Assembly (NCBI GenBank): GCA_030440445.1
Contig: CP098528.1
Location: 1,178,001-1,242,000 of the forward strand
DNA: 64,000 nt
Source: Halomonas sp. KG2
GTDB taxonomy: Bacteria > Pseudomonadota > Gammaproteobacteria > Pseudomonadales > Halomonadaceae
Reading direction: 5' to 3'
This document shows positions 34,589-42,876 of this stretch, in pieces. The notes under the pieces are model-generated. The model was not told the DNA's origin. It did no database searches and saw only the letters and a program-made list of their open reading frames with translations. The number at the start of each line of letters is the position of its first letter. The first letter of the stretch is position 1. The position numbers and the translations under genes are program-made.

Positions 34589-35554
34589 ATGACAGTTGCC
34601 GCACGGTATCAAACGCTTCGACAGGTTAAAAAATTGTGGGCTAGTAGTGTCGCTCTGGGAGCTTGGTTGTTTGCATCCAGTGCCGTTGCCAGTGAAAGTG
34701 AATTACCCAAAGGCCACTTTTTGCTCCCTGATGAGGGGAATATGGTGGGCGAGGTGTATACCGTTACGGCGAAAAAAGAGGATACTCTGCTCGACATCGC
34801 CCGTGAGCATAATGTGGGTTACGAAGAGATTCGTATGGCCAATCCGGATACCAGTATTTGGATACCTGGCGAAGGTACTGAGGTGACAATACTCGGCCAA
34901 TATATTCTGCCAGACGAGCCGCGTACTGGCATTGTGATTAATGTTGCTGAGCTTAGACTCTATTATTATCCAGAGGTAGAAGAGGGCAAGGCACCGCGGG
35001 TAGAGACGTATCCTATTGGAATTGGTCGCGATGCGTTCAATACGCCGCTGGGCATTACTAAGACCACTATGCGCCTTGAGAACCCTGCATGGTATCCACC
35101 TGAATCTATTCGCCGAGAAGCTGCTGAGCGCGGCGATCCTGCGCCCGCAGTTGTTCCACCAGGTGAAGATAACCCGTTAGGGCAATACGCTATTTTGCTG
35201 GATATCCCTGGCTACTTAATTCATGGCACTAATCAGCCCGACGGTGTTGGCATGCGCGCAAGCAGAGGCTGCATTCGAATGCACCCAGAAGATATTGAGT
35301 CTGTGTTTTGGCGAGTTCCAGTAGGTGCGCAGGTAAACATTATCAACAGCCCCGTTAAGGTGGGCTGGGGGAGTAATGCAAATGCCTATGTTCAAGCTTT
35401 TACGCCCACGGATGAACAGAGTTTTGGTATGGAAATGCTGTTAGAAGTGGTTAGCCTAATTGAGGCACACGAAGGTGATGAACACGGCATTGATTACGAA
35501 CAGGTGCGTAATGTGCTGGAAAAAGCCAATGGTCAGGTTGTTCCACTTAGCTAA
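34589..35554 (+). CDS. L,D-transpeptidase with LysM domain (YkuD, ErfK/YbiS type)
   Basis: 321 residues from the ATG at 34589, which has AAAGGAG eight bases upstream; the longer frame from 34451 is unlikely. Signal peptide to about residue 35 (SSAVASES), LysM domain at about 57-102 (TVTAKKEDTLLDIAREHNVGYEEIRMANP), YkuD catalytic domain with His212 in LIHGTN and the nucleophile Cys228 in SRGCIRM. It acts in the periplasm, forming 3-3 peptidoglycan cross-links or attaching Braun lipoprotein. The C-terminal 70 residues are an extra acidic helical tail found in several family members. Confidence 0.93.
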   Translation: MTVAARYQTLRQVKKLWASSVALGAWLFASSAVASESELPKGHFLLPDEGNMVGEVYTVTAKKEDTLLDIAREHNVGYEEIRMANPDTSIWIPGEGTEVTILGQYILPDEPRTGIVINVAELRLYYYPEVEEGKAPRVETYPIGIGRDAFNTPLGITKTTMRLENPAWYPPESIRREAAERGDPAPAVVPPGEDNPLGQYAILLDIPGYLIHGTNQPDGVGMRASRGCIRMHPEDIESVFWRVPVGAQVNIINSPVKVGWGSNANAYVQAFTPTDEQSFGMEMLLEVVSLIEAHEGDEHGIDYEQVRNVLEKANGQVVPLS

Positions 35555-35560
35555 GCCGTT

Positions 35561-36229
35561 TTAGCTAGGCCGTTCGCTATCAATAGGGGAGGCGCTGAGT
35601 GAGGAAACGAGCTCCAGCGCCACCGCTTGCCGCACCAGTTCTGCCAAATTTGCAGCGTGCATGGCCTTCATGGCTCTTAACCGATAGACCTCGACGGTTT
35701 TACCGCTAATCTCCATGTGCTCGGCAATTTCACGACTGGTCATTCCTTCTGCTACATGAATCACAATGCGCTGCTCTTTCGGGCGTAGCGATTGGTAACG
35801 TGTTCGCAGCATTGCCAACTGCTGCTTAGCGCGTTGCTGTTGATGAGCGCTGCCCAGCGCCTGTTGCACGCTGTCAATCAGCTGCTGGTGGTTGAACGGC
35901 TTTTCAATAAAATCAAATGCGCCGTTCTTTAGTGCAGCCACTGCCATGGGGACATCGCCATGCCCCGTCATCATGATGACCGGCAGGGTAGCGCCTTGAT
36001 CAACCAACTGCTGCTGCACTTGCAGTCCACTCATTCCTGGCATGCGAACATCAAGCAGCAGCGCGCCCAACTTATCGTGCTGGCTCGCTAAGAATTGCTC
36101 GCCGTCATGAAACGCTTGAGCGGTCAATCCGACGGACTCAAGCAGCCAAACCAGCGATTCACGCAATGCTTGATCATCATCAACAACCGCAATGGTGGCG
36201 GTAGACTGTCGTTCAACACTGCTGGTCAT
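35561..36229 (-). CDS. FixJ/NarL-type response regulator
   Basis: 222 residues from the ATG at 36229, preceded by an AGGGG site; an open frame to 36298 overlaps the kinase gene. The receiver domain has the DDD acidic pocket (17-19), phosphoacceptor Asp60 in LLLDVRMPGMSG, MMTGHGDVPMAV and the Lys of FIEKPF. A LuxR-type HTH follows (LRPKEQRIVIHVAEGMTSREIAEHMEISGKTVEVYRLRAMKAM). It is the cognate regulator of the kinase just upstream, and last in a four-gene minus-strand operon with the NUDIX and 2OG-oxygenase genes. Target genes are unknown. Confidence 0.93.
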   Translation of the reverse strand: MTSSVERQSTATIAVVDDDQALRESLVWLLESVGLTAQAFHDGEQFLASQHDKLGALLLDVRMPGMSGLQVQQQLVDQGATLPVIMMTGHGDVPMAVAALKNGAFDFIEKPFNHQQLIDSVQQALGSAHQQQRAKQQLAMLRTRYQSLRPKEQRIVIHVAEGMTSREIAEHMEISGKTVEVYRLRAMKAMHAANLAELVRQAVALELVSSLSASPIDSERPS

Positions 36230-36261
36230 TACTGGCCCCTGTTGATGCACTGATTGCGCAA

Positions 36262-37794
36262 TCATACTGTTTCTGTGCGAAGTATTATGTCGAAGCATGC
36301 GCCTTTCGCGTTTTGCTGGGGGCGCAGAGTAAGCGCCCCGCCCATGCTCTCGATTAGCGAACGGCTAATTGCCAAACCCATTCCCAATCCTTCATCGCGG
36401 GTGGTGAAAAAGGCATCAAAAATGGTGTCTTGATGATCTGGCGCTACACCTGGACCTTGGTCTTCAACGCTAAGGGTCAGCTGTCGATTGCCGCTTTTTT
36501 GCGCGGCAACGATGACCTGATCGGCATCAGGGGTGTCACGGCTCGCGGTTAGCGCATTGAGCAATAGGTTAACGATTACTTGCTCAAGGGCAATAGGGTC
36601 CGCATAAATACGTGGCAACCCGTGGGGCAATTGCTGGGTAAGCTGAACAGAGGCCTGCTTATACTGCCAGTCGCACAGTTGAAAGGCGGCGGCAATGACG
36701 TGTTCAAGCACCAGGGGCCTGACACAGTGGCTGCGTTTACGCACAAAGCTGCGCATATGGCGGAGTCGTTCGGCAAGACGCTGTACTTGCTCATCAATGC
36801 GGGCCAGTGGCAGCTGTAGTTCGCTGGCGGGTAAGTTAGGCGTGTGCGTTGTTTTCAAAAGGGCGCCACTGGCGTAATTGGCGATGGCACCAAGGGGCTG
36901 ATTGAGTTCATGGGCAATATTAGACGCAAGCTCTCCGGCGGCGGCTAACCGATTGGCATGGGCAATTTGTTCTTGGTGCCGACGTGCCTGGGCTTCGGCA
37001 GCTTTACGCACACTAATATCGCGATTAATTAATGCAAAGTGCCCAGGTTCCGCCCCGCGGCTGCGGTGGGTAAGCACGACGCCAAGCACGGGAACTGAAC
37101 CGTGCGTACTGAGCATTTCCAGCTCGCCGCTCCAGGAGCCATAGCGTTCAACGGCGGGGAATACCACTTGCTCCAATAGTGCCAATGAGTCAGTAGGGTA
37201 AAGCGCTGACAGAGCAACTTGCATAGCATCGCGTGGGAGTGAAAAACAGCGCCGAGCCGCTTCGTTGGCACTAAAAATGTGTTGATTAGGCCCTAAAAAA
37301 AGTACGTAGTCGGTAGTGGATTCGACCACCTGCGCTAAACGCTCTCTTGTGGCTTCGGCATGGACTCGGCGGCTCACATCCCGAGAGACGCATAAAATAT
37401 CAATTAGCTCGCCTGTGGCAGCATCTCGGCGGGTTCGGCTGGTGGTTTCAAACCAGATGTAGTGACCTGCCTTAGCCCGAAAGCGATACGTTTGCTGATA
37501 AAAACCGTCGTGATAGTAGACCCGGGGTGATTTGTTCAGCAGATCACTTAGATCGGCAGGATGAAACAGCTGATAGGCCGATACGCCAATCAGCTCTTCG
37601 GGTTCGTACCCTAGTAAGTCTCGCGCCGCTTGAGAGGCATATAAAAAAGTACCGTCGCGGGCATGGCGAGATATCAAGTCAGTGGTACTTTCGGCTAGCC
37701 ACTGATAATGACGCTTCTCTTCTTCCAGCACTGCATTTTGCGCTTCTAGTGCTTTGATTCTGGCGCTTAATGTGGCTTCGTTACTGGTGTCCAT
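36262..37794 (-). CDS. Soluble PAS-PAS histidine kinase, FixL/TtrS-like
   Basis: 510 residues without any membrane helix. A short N-terminal coiled coil (10-28) is followed by PAS1 (about 28-145, with GYEPEELIG and RDVSRRVHAE) and PAS2 (about 150-265, ending INRDISVRKAAEAQA). The HisKA motif ASNIAHELNQPLGAIANYASG places the phosphorylated His at 295, and HATPase_c has NLLLNALTA, VEDQGPGVAP and GLGMGLAISRSLIE. This is the FixL subgroup (HELNQP). PAS1 could bind a cofactor but I see no diagnostic haem-binding His pattern that I can trust. It is six bases downstream of the 2OG-oxygenase gene. Confidence 0.92.
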   Translation of the reverse strand: MDTSNEATLSARIKALEAQNAVLEEEKRHYQWLAESTTDLISRHARDGTFLYASQAARDLLGYEPEELIGVSAYQLFHPADLSDLLNKSPRVYYHDGFYQQTYRFRAKAGHYIWFETTSRTRRDAATGELIDILCVSRDVSRRVHAEATRERLAQVVESTTDYVLFLGPNQHIFSANEAARRCFSLPRDAMQVALSALYPTDSLALLEQVVFPAVERYGSWSGELEMLSTHGSVPVLGVVLTHRSRGAEPGHFALINRDISVRKAAEAQARRHQEQIAHANRLAAAGELASNIAHELNQPLGAIANYASGALLKTTHTPNLPASELQLPLARIDEQVQRLAERLRHMRSFVRKRSHCVRPLVLEHVIAAAFQLCDWQYKQASVQLTQQLPHGLPRIYADPIALEQVIVNLLLNALTASRDTPDADQVIVAAQKSGNRQLTLSVEDQGPGVAPDHQDTIFDAFFTTRDEGLGMGLAISRSLIESMGGALTLRPQQNAKGACFDIILRTETV

Positions 37795-37800
37795 AGTGTT

Positions 37801-38490
37801 TCAACGCGCCGGGTCGAGCACGCCATCCAGCGAGGCATTACGCCTAAACCAGCCAGCGATGCTGGCACGCGGACGCTGGGTTGGCAGCACCTCGTGGGGA
37901 ATGGTTTCGGATAAAAAGCAGGCAAACGTCCCAGCTTCAGGCACTACGCGGGCGACTTCCAAAGAAGGGGTGTCGGGGTGATAAATGACCATCTCTCCGC
38001 CGCCATCCAAGGGCCACTCAGGGTTTAAGTAACCGACGGTTGAAATAACTCGGTTAGCTCGCCCTCGAAAACTGTCTAAGTGGCGTTGATAAAATGCACC
38101 TGGCGGGTAGTGGGCAAAGTGAGCTTCATACTCAAACAATCCCAGGAAAAGCGCTTGATTGAGCGATAGCTGGAGTTCTGCCATGGCGTCAAGGTAGCGG
38201 CGCTGGGCTGCGCTTTCTCTATCTAACCAGTGAATGGCATCGCCGCGAATATCTTTGCGAAGGTGATGTTCTTTGCCGCGGCCAATGCCAGCTTCATCAA
38301 GCACATCGTGTTCGGCCATATGGTTCAGCTCTCGGTGCAGCGCTTGGCAAAGATCAAGGTCTATCACGTTGTTACCCACGTACCAGCCTTGCTCAACGAG
38401 CGCATCAACCAGTGCAATATGGGCGATAGGGTTGATCGCTGGAGGGCTACTGCTATTGGGTAAAGAGTTTGGCGCTGCAGAGGCAATCAT
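37801..38490 (-). CDS. 2OG-Fe(II) oxygenase, prolyl-hydroxylase (PPHD) type
   Basis: 229 residues. The double-stranded beta-helix core carries the iron ligands His137 and Asp139 (YQRHLDSF) and distal His199 (TIPHEVLP), with Arg208 (QRPRASIAGWFRR) as the likely 2-oxoglutarate anchor. The blocks GDAIHWLD, EAHFAHYPPGAFYQRHLDSFRGR and GTFACFLSETIPHEVLP resemble the Pseudomonas prolyl hydroxylase PPHD, described as modifying EF-Tu, and the human PHD oxygen sensors. It needs O2, iron and 2-oxoglutarate. Its ATG overlaps the stop of the NUDIX gene (38487-38490) and it precedes the PAS kinase gene by six bases. Confidence 0.88.
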   Translation of the reverse strand: MIASAAPNSLPNSSSPPAINPIAHIALVDALVEQGWYVGNNVIDLDLCQALHRELNHMAEHDVLDEAGIGRGKEHHLRKDIRGDAIHWLDRESAAQRRYLDAMAELQLSLNQALFLGLFEYEAHFAHYPPGAFYQRHLDSFRGRANRVISTVGYLNPEWPLDGGGEMVIYHPDTPSLEVARVVPEAGTFACFLSETIPHEVLPTQRPRASIAGWFRRNASLDGVLDPAR

Positions 38491-39146
38491 TTCATGGTTC
38501 TCTTAGTCGGCATGCGAGTTGCTTTTGGTAGGCGACTGCTTCTCTCTGGAAAGTGACGCAACGCCCCTGGTGGGCGCTGGTAAAGGTCAATTGGCATGCC
38601 AAACCCTTCCGCCAGTAGTTCTACCAGCATCATGGCAGAAAGCCCCCAAATCACGTGACCGTCGACTTGGTAGCTAGGTACGTAGTGAGCAACACCATCT
38701 ACCGTTATGACATCGGTGTGGGTGCGCTTGTCGTCTAGAAAATGGCTGAGTGGCACTTCAAAAATGGTGTCTAATTCTGAGGGATCTGCTGCCAGCGGTA
38801 AATCTGGCGGAATAATGCCGACCCATGGCGTGACTCGGATGCCATGTAGCGAAATAACGTCTGATAACCTTCCCAAGGGTTGTACAAAGGAAGGCGCTAG
38901 CGCAATCTCCTCTTGTGCCTCGCGAAGAGCCGTAGCATAGAGGTCAGCATCGCAGGCCTCGCGTTTGCCGCCGGGAAACGCGACTTGGCCACTGTGAGTG
39001 CTGAGATGGCTCGCTCGCCGTGTAAACAGCAGCGTGGGCGATGGACGCTCAACAATAGGCATTAGCACGGCAGCCTCGGGCATTACAACGTGGTCTAGCC
39101 GTTGGGGGGAGTGCTGTTGCAGTTGTTTGCGCAGTTTCTCTAACAT
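38487..39146 (-). CDS. NUDIX hydrolase, CoA diphosphatase (NudL) type
   Basis: 219 residues from the ATG at 39146 (MLEKLRKQLQQHSPQ); the open frame to 39221 is probably leader. The UPF0035/NudL pattern is present: LLFTRRASHLSTHSGQVAFPGGKREACDADLYATALREAQEEIAL, with the REAQEE metal-binding glutamates. The family cleaves CoA or acyl-CoA diphosphate bonds. It is the first gene of a tight minus-strand operon with the oxygenase, kinase and response regulator. It is divergent from another NUDIX gene 94 bases away. Confidence 0.9.
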   Translation of the reverse strand: MLEKLRKQLQQHSPQRLDHVVMPEAAVLMPIVERPSPTLLFTRRASHLSTHSGQVAFPGGKREACDADLYATALREAQEEIALAPSFVQPLGRLSDVISLHGIRVTPWVGIIPPDLPLAADPSELDTIFEVPLSHFLDDKRTHTDVITVDGVAHYVPSYQVDGHVIWGLSAMMLVELLAEGFGMPIDLYQRPPGALRHFPERSSRLPKATRMPTKRTMK

Positions 39147-39240
39147 AGGGCTTCCATTTGCTTTGTTCTCTTTTACCCAGCAGCGGTTATTGACGTCAAG
39201 TACGTTAAAGCCTTGCCCCATCAGCCGTAGAGAAAACGCG

Positions 39241-39798
39241 ATGAATTTTTGTAGTCAGTGTGGTGAAAAAGTCCGTTTTGCTGTTCCTGAAGGCGATGAC
39301 CGTTCGCGCTATTTATGCGATGCCTGTGGCACTATTCATTACCAGAACCCGCGTATTGTGGCGGGTACGTTGCCAGTGATTGACGATAAAATATTGCTGT
39401 GTAAACGAGCGATTTCTCCGCGTAAAGGGTATTGGACGCTACCCGCGGGTTATATGGAAAACGCCGAAACCACTCAGCAGGCCGCCGCACGCGAGACCTG
39501 GGAGGAGGCCGTTGCAGAGGTCAAGCTGGAGGGGTTATACACGCTTATTGATCTACCTCATATCAATCAAGTGTATATGATTTTCCGAGCAGAGCTTCTC
39601 GGTGGTTTTAGCGCAGGCCCTGAAAGCTTGGAAGTAGCGCTGTTCGAAGAGCATGAAATTCCTTGGGACGAGCTTGCTTTTCCAACGATTGAGCGCACGT
39701 TACAGCACTTTTATGAAGACCGTAAAAATGCCCACTACCCGCTGCACATCAGCTCAATTACCCCTGAAGATAGGGAGCGATATTTTGGCAGTGCCTAA
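39241..39798 (+). CDS. NUDIX hydrolase with N-terminal zinc ribbon
   Basis: 185 residues from the ATG at 39241. Cys4/Cys7 (NFCSQCGEK) and a second pair in YLCDACGTIHYQNPR form a zinc ribbon as in NADH diphosphatase-like proteins. The NUDIX box is GYMENAETTQQAAARETWEEAVAEV, with the RE-x2-EE core. PHINQVYMIFRAEL and FEEHEIPWDELAFPTIERTL are typical of the ADP-ribose/NAD-type subgroup seen widely in gammaproteobacteria. The exact nucleotide substrate is unknown. The longer open frame from 38998 is antisense to the first NUDIX gene. Confidence 0.9.
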   Translation: MNFCSQCGEKVRFAVPEGDDRSRYLCDACGTIHYQNPRIVAGTLPVIDDKILLCKRAISPRKGYWTLPAGYMENAETTQQAAARETWEEAVAEVKLEGLYTLIDLPHINQVYMIFRAELLGGFSAGPESLEVALFEEHEIPWDELAFPTIERTLQHFYEDRKNAHYPLHISSITPEDRERYFGSA

Positions 39799-39858
39799 GT
39801 TTTATTACTGTTTAGGCGTTGCTAGCAGGGTGATCTATTAAAGCCTTGTATTGCTGAA

Positions 39859-40176
39859 TTACAGGTCGGCCAATTGCCAAACATCATAGGCCACCTCTTC
39901 ATAGGGGTGGGCTAACTTCAATGCCGCAATCGCTGCCCGTATATACTCATCGCGGCAAACAAGCTCCACCTTCACTTCTTCGACAGTTTCAAGTGATCCT
40001 ACGTGTCCAATATGGGGGTGCGCAGCCTCTAGCGGGCGGAACTGGCCGGTACCGCGGGTTTGAAAACAGCAGGCTTCATAATCACCAAGTCGGCCAGCGC
40101 CTGTCTCAAAGACCGCTTCTTTAACACTCTCGGCATCTTCAACGGGAACAAAAAAAGCAAGCTTGTACATAGTCAT
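39859..40176 (-). CDS. NIF3/YqfO-like small protein
   Basis: 105 residues from the ATG at 40176, chosen for the AAGGA five bases ahead; a second ATG lies at 40170. The sequence (YKLAFFVPVEDAESVKEAVFETGAGRLGDYEACCFQTRGTGQFRPL, then HPYEEVAYDVWQL at the end) is the CutA-like insert domain of NIF3 family proteins occurring as a stand-alone protein. Its function is unknown; structures of such domains are trimeric or hexameric. It is divergent from the SorC-type regulator gene, with 89 bases between the starts. Confidence 0.85.
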   Translation of the reverse strand: MTMYKLAFFVPVEDAESVKEAVFETGAGRLGDYEACCFQTRGTGQFRPLEAAHPHIGHVGSLETVEEVKVELVCRDEYIRAAIAALKLAHPYEEVAYDVWQLADL

Positions 40177-40265
40177 CTTTATCCTTATTAATAAACCATG
40201 GCGCAAGAGCCCTAGTGAAGGCGTTGTGCGACAATATTTCAAATTATAGGGCAGTGAGTGTGTCA

Positions 40266-41222
40266 ATGGATAAGTTTGAGGTGAAGCTTGATCAGGCGGC
40301 CAGAGCCGCTTGGATGTCTTATGTCGGTGGTATGACTCAGGATGAAATTGCCAACCAGTTAGGGGTTTCTCGACCCGGTGTCCAGCGCCTGTTAGCGCTC
40401 GCAAGGCAAGAAGGGTTGGTAAAGGTCCATATTGACCATCCTATTTCTACCTGTATGACATTAGGCAGCGTGCTTCGCGATCATTTTGGCTTGGCATATT
40501 GCGATGTTGTGCCCGCCGATAGCCAGGCACCTGAAAATGCTGCGTATTATTTAGCTGTTGCAGGTGCTGAGCGGATGGCTCGTTTGGTGGAGCGCAGCGA
40601 TCCATTAACGCTGTCTTTGGGGACTGGGCGCTCGGTTAGGGCTGCGGTAGAGGCTCTTAGCCGTATTGAGCGGCCCCAACATCGCTTTGTTTCTTTGGTG
40701 GGTAATGTTGCCAGGGATGGTTCGGCTAACCGCTACGACGCGGTCATGCTGCTGGCGGATAAAACGGGCGGCGAGCGCTTTTTACTACCTGCACCCGTGG
40801 TAGCGGAGTCGTTAGTCGAGAAAGAGGCCATGCTGACACAGCGCCTGTTTAAAGCGATTGCCGATGTGGCGAGAGAATCTGAAGCTGCCTTTATTGGGGT
40901 CGGCAGAATCGATCGGCAAGCCACGCTGTTTCAAGACCACTTCATCAGCGAAAGTGAGCTAGATGAGCTATTGAGCCTTAAAGCGGTAGGTGAGTTGCTG
41001 GGCTGGCCGCTTAACGATCAGGGAGAGGTGATTGATTGCTCAATAACACGGCGAGTGACCAGCTTGCCTCTAGAGCGGTTCGGTAAGCATCTTATGGTGG
41101 CAATAGCGGGTGGGCACGATAAAGCGCCCGCCATACGGGCAGCATTGCGAGGAGGCTGGTTAAAAGGATTGATAACGGATGAAATTGCGGCGAGACAAAT
41201 CGTTAACACTATTGCTCAATGA
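40266..41222 (+). CDS. SorC/DeoR-type sugar-binding transcriptional regulator
   Basis: 318 residues from the ATG at 40266; the open frame from 40215 has no better ribosome site. An N-terminal HTH (AAWMSYVGGMTQDEIANQLGVSRPGVQRLLALARQEGLVKVHI) is followed by the SorC sugar-binding domain with LSLGTGRSVRAAVEAL, FVSLVGNVARDGSANRYDAVMLLADKTGGERFLLPAPVVA and AFIGVGRID. The effector is probably a phosphorylated sugar or polyol. It is immediately upstream of the polyol operon, and the TTGATC-rich palindrome at 41316-41348 is its likely binding site. Confidence 0.9.
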   Translation: MDKFEVKLDQAARAAWMSYVGGMTQDEIANQLGVSRPGVQRLLALARQEGLVKVHIDHPISTCMTLGSVLRDHFGLAYCDVVPADSQAPENAAYYLAVAGAERMARLVERSDPLTLSLGTGRSVRAAVEALSRIERPQHRFVSLVGNVARDGSANRYDAVMLLADKTGGERFLLPAPVVAESLVEKEAMLTQRLFKAIADVARESEAAFIGVGRIDRQATLFQDHFISESELDELLSLKAVGELLGWPLNDQGEVIDCSITRRVTSLPLERFGKHLMVAIAGGHDKAPAIRAALRGGWLKGLITDEIAARQIVNTIAQ

Positions 41223-41315
41223 TTTATAGCGCAGTGCAACATGCAAATAGCTGAATGAATTAGCATAAAGTCTAAAAGAGTAGGCTTTGCTTTTTTTTGG
41301 CTTTCGTACGATCAT

Positions 41316-41348
41316 TTGATCGACAGTTGATCAATTTGATCAAATTGA
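41316..41348. promoter_or_regulatory. Candidate operator of the polyol operon
   Basis: TCAATTTGATCAAATTGA (41331-41348) is a perfect 18-base palindrome. It overlaps TTGATCAA (41327-41334), and a third TTGATC lies at 41316-41321, so the core occurs three times with 11- and 9-base spacing. It lies about 130 bases before the binding-protein start and just behind the SorC regulator gene. Confidence 0.7.
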
Positions 41349-41415
41349 CTGTGGTGCCAATAGCTACATTGCCAATAACCACAGTCCTTAATAACGACAG
41401 CCCTAATAACGACAG
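41347..41415 (+). repeat. Inverted and direct repeats in the polyol operon leader
   Basis: GACTGTGGT (41347-41355) and ACCACAGTC (41378-41386) form a perfect nine-base inverted repeat around a 22-base loop that itself holds two GCCAAT copies. Then TAATAACGACAG occurs twice with a 15-base period (41389-41400 and 41404-41415). All of it lies between the operator and the smoE-like start. Confidence 0.6.
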
Positions 41416-41473
41416 TTCCAGTAATCGCTGTGCCGATAAAAACAATACCAATATTTGCCAAGAGGAAAGCTGT

Positions 41474-42796
41474 ATGCGTCTTGCCCGTCATTTACCCGTC
41501 ACGACCCTAGCGGCCGCTATTGCGGTAGCTGGCCAAGCCCACGCTCAAACAGAAATCACCGTTGCCACGGTAAACAATAACGATATGGTCATCATGCAGA
41601 GCCTGACCGATGCCTTTGAGCAAGCGCACCCGGATATCACTCTGGACTGGGTCGTGCTTGAGGAGAATGTGCTGCGTCAGCGTATGACCACGGATATTGC
41701 CACCGGTGGCGGTCAGTTCGATGTGATGACTATCGGTACTTATGAAGTGCCCATCTGGGCAGAGCGTGGCTGGCTTGAGCCGCTGGAAAACTTGCCCGAT
41801 GACTACAATGAAGATGATTTGCTGGCATCGGTACGCGATGGCCTAAGCCTAGATGGCACGCTGCACGCTCTGCCGTTCTATGCGGAAAGCTCCATGATGT
41901 ACTACCGCACCGACCTGTTTGAGCAGGCTGGCATCGAGATGCCAGCGCAGCCAACCTGGGAGCAGGTGCGCGACTGGGCCGAGCAGTTACACGGTAGCGA
42001 AGAGAACCTGGCAGGTATTTGCTTGCGCGGTAAGCCGGGGTGGGGCGAGAACATGGCCTTTGTCTCGACGCTGGTGAACACCTTTGGCGGCCGCTGGTTT
42101 GATGAGCAGTGGAACCCGGAGCTTAACTCTGAGGCCTGGAACAATGCGCTTGCGTTCTATGTTGACCTGCTAAGCAACTACGGTCCGCCCGGTGCCAGCT
42201 CCAACGGCTTTAACGAAAACCTAGCGCTCTTTTCTCGTGGGAACTGCGCCATGTGGGTTGATGCCACCTCGGCAGCAGGCAAACTCTACGATGAAAACGA
42301 GTCTGACGTAGCAGGTACGCTAGGTTTTGCGCCAGCCCCAATCGCGGAAACCCCTAAAGGCTCTCATTGGCTGTGGTCCTGGGCGCTGGCGATTCCCGCT
42401 TCCTCAGAGCACAAAGAAGCAGCACAGCAATTCATTACCTGGGCGACTTCACAGGAGTACGTCGAGCTTGTTGGCGAAACGAACGGCTGGACCAGCGTAC
42501 CGCCGGGGACTCGTGAATCCACCTACGCCAACGAGCAGTACGTTGATGCCGCGCCATTTGCTGATTTTGTGCTTAACGCCATACAAGAAGCTGATCCTAC
42601 CGACTCCAGCCTAGAGCCAACCCCCTATGTCGGCGTTCAGTTTGTAGGTATTCCTGAGTTCCAGTCGATTGGTACGCAAGTGGGCCAAACGATTGCCGCC
42701 GCCCTGACCGGAGACACCTCAGTAGCTCAGGCGCTTGATAGCGCTCAGCGAGCCACAGAGCGCACCATGCAGCGGGCAGGCTACATCGAACGTTAA
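41474..42796 (+). CDS. smoE: Polyol (sorbitol/mannitol) ABC transporter substrate-binding protein, SmoE-like
   Basis: 440 residues from the ATG at 41474, preceded by AGAGGAAAG; the open frame from 41297 crosses the operator and is rejected. Signal peptide MRLARHLPVTTLAAAIAVAGQAHAQ, then a type 1 (MalE-like) sugar-binding fold: TEITVATVNNNDMVIMQSLTDAFEQAHPDITLDW, FDVMTIGTYEVPIWAERGWLEPL, LPFYAESSMMYYRTDLF and KGSHWLWSWALAIPASS. The EVPIWAERGWL region is characteristic of the sorbitol/mannitol group. It acts in the periplasm and is the first gene of the operon. Confidence 0.92.
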   Translation: MRLARHLPVTTLAAAIAVAGQAHAQTEITVATVNNNDMVIMQSLTDAFEQAHPDITLDWVVLEENVLRQRMTTDIATGGGQFDVMTIGTYEVPIWAERGWLEPLENLPDDYNEDDLLASVRDGLSLDGTLHALPFYAESSMMYYRTDLFEQAGIEMPAQPTWEQVRDWAEQLHGSEENLAGICLRGKPGWGENMAFVSTLVNTFGGRWFDEQWNPELNSEAWNNALAFYVDLLSNYGPPGASSNGFNENLALFSRGNCAMWVDATSAAGKLYDENESDVAGTLGFAPAPIAETPKGSHWLWSWALAIPASSEHKEAAQQFITWATSQEYVELVGETNGWTSVPPGTRESTYANEQYVDAAPFADFVLNAIQEADPTDSSLEPTPYVGVQFVGIPEFQSIGTQVGQTIAAALTGDTSVAQALDSAQRATERTMQRAGYIER

Positions 42797-42805
42797 TGCA
42801 CTCTT

Positions 42806-42833
42806 ACGTCTGCCCGGTTATGTGGGCAGGCGT
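42806..42833 (+). terminator. Intercistronic hairpin after the binding-protein gene
   Basis: ACGTCTGCCC (42806-42815) pairs with GGGCAGGCGT (42824-42833) with one wobble and an eight-base loop, ten bases after the stop codon. There is no strong T-run, so it more likely tunes expression between the binding protein and the permeases than ends transcription. Confidence 0.6.
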
Positions 42834-42876
42834 ATTTCAGTGGTTCTAGCAGGTCTGTTTTCTTGTAGGTGTTTCC

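Noticed and set aside
36262..36298. Long form of the response regulator start overlapping the kinase gene
   Set aside because: The ATG at 36229 gives a normal receiver-domain start and has a ribosome binding site.
41297..41473. 59-codon extension of the polyol binding protein
   Set aside because: It runs through the palindromic operator and leader repeats; the ATG at 41474 has a ribosome binding site and begins a good signal peptide.
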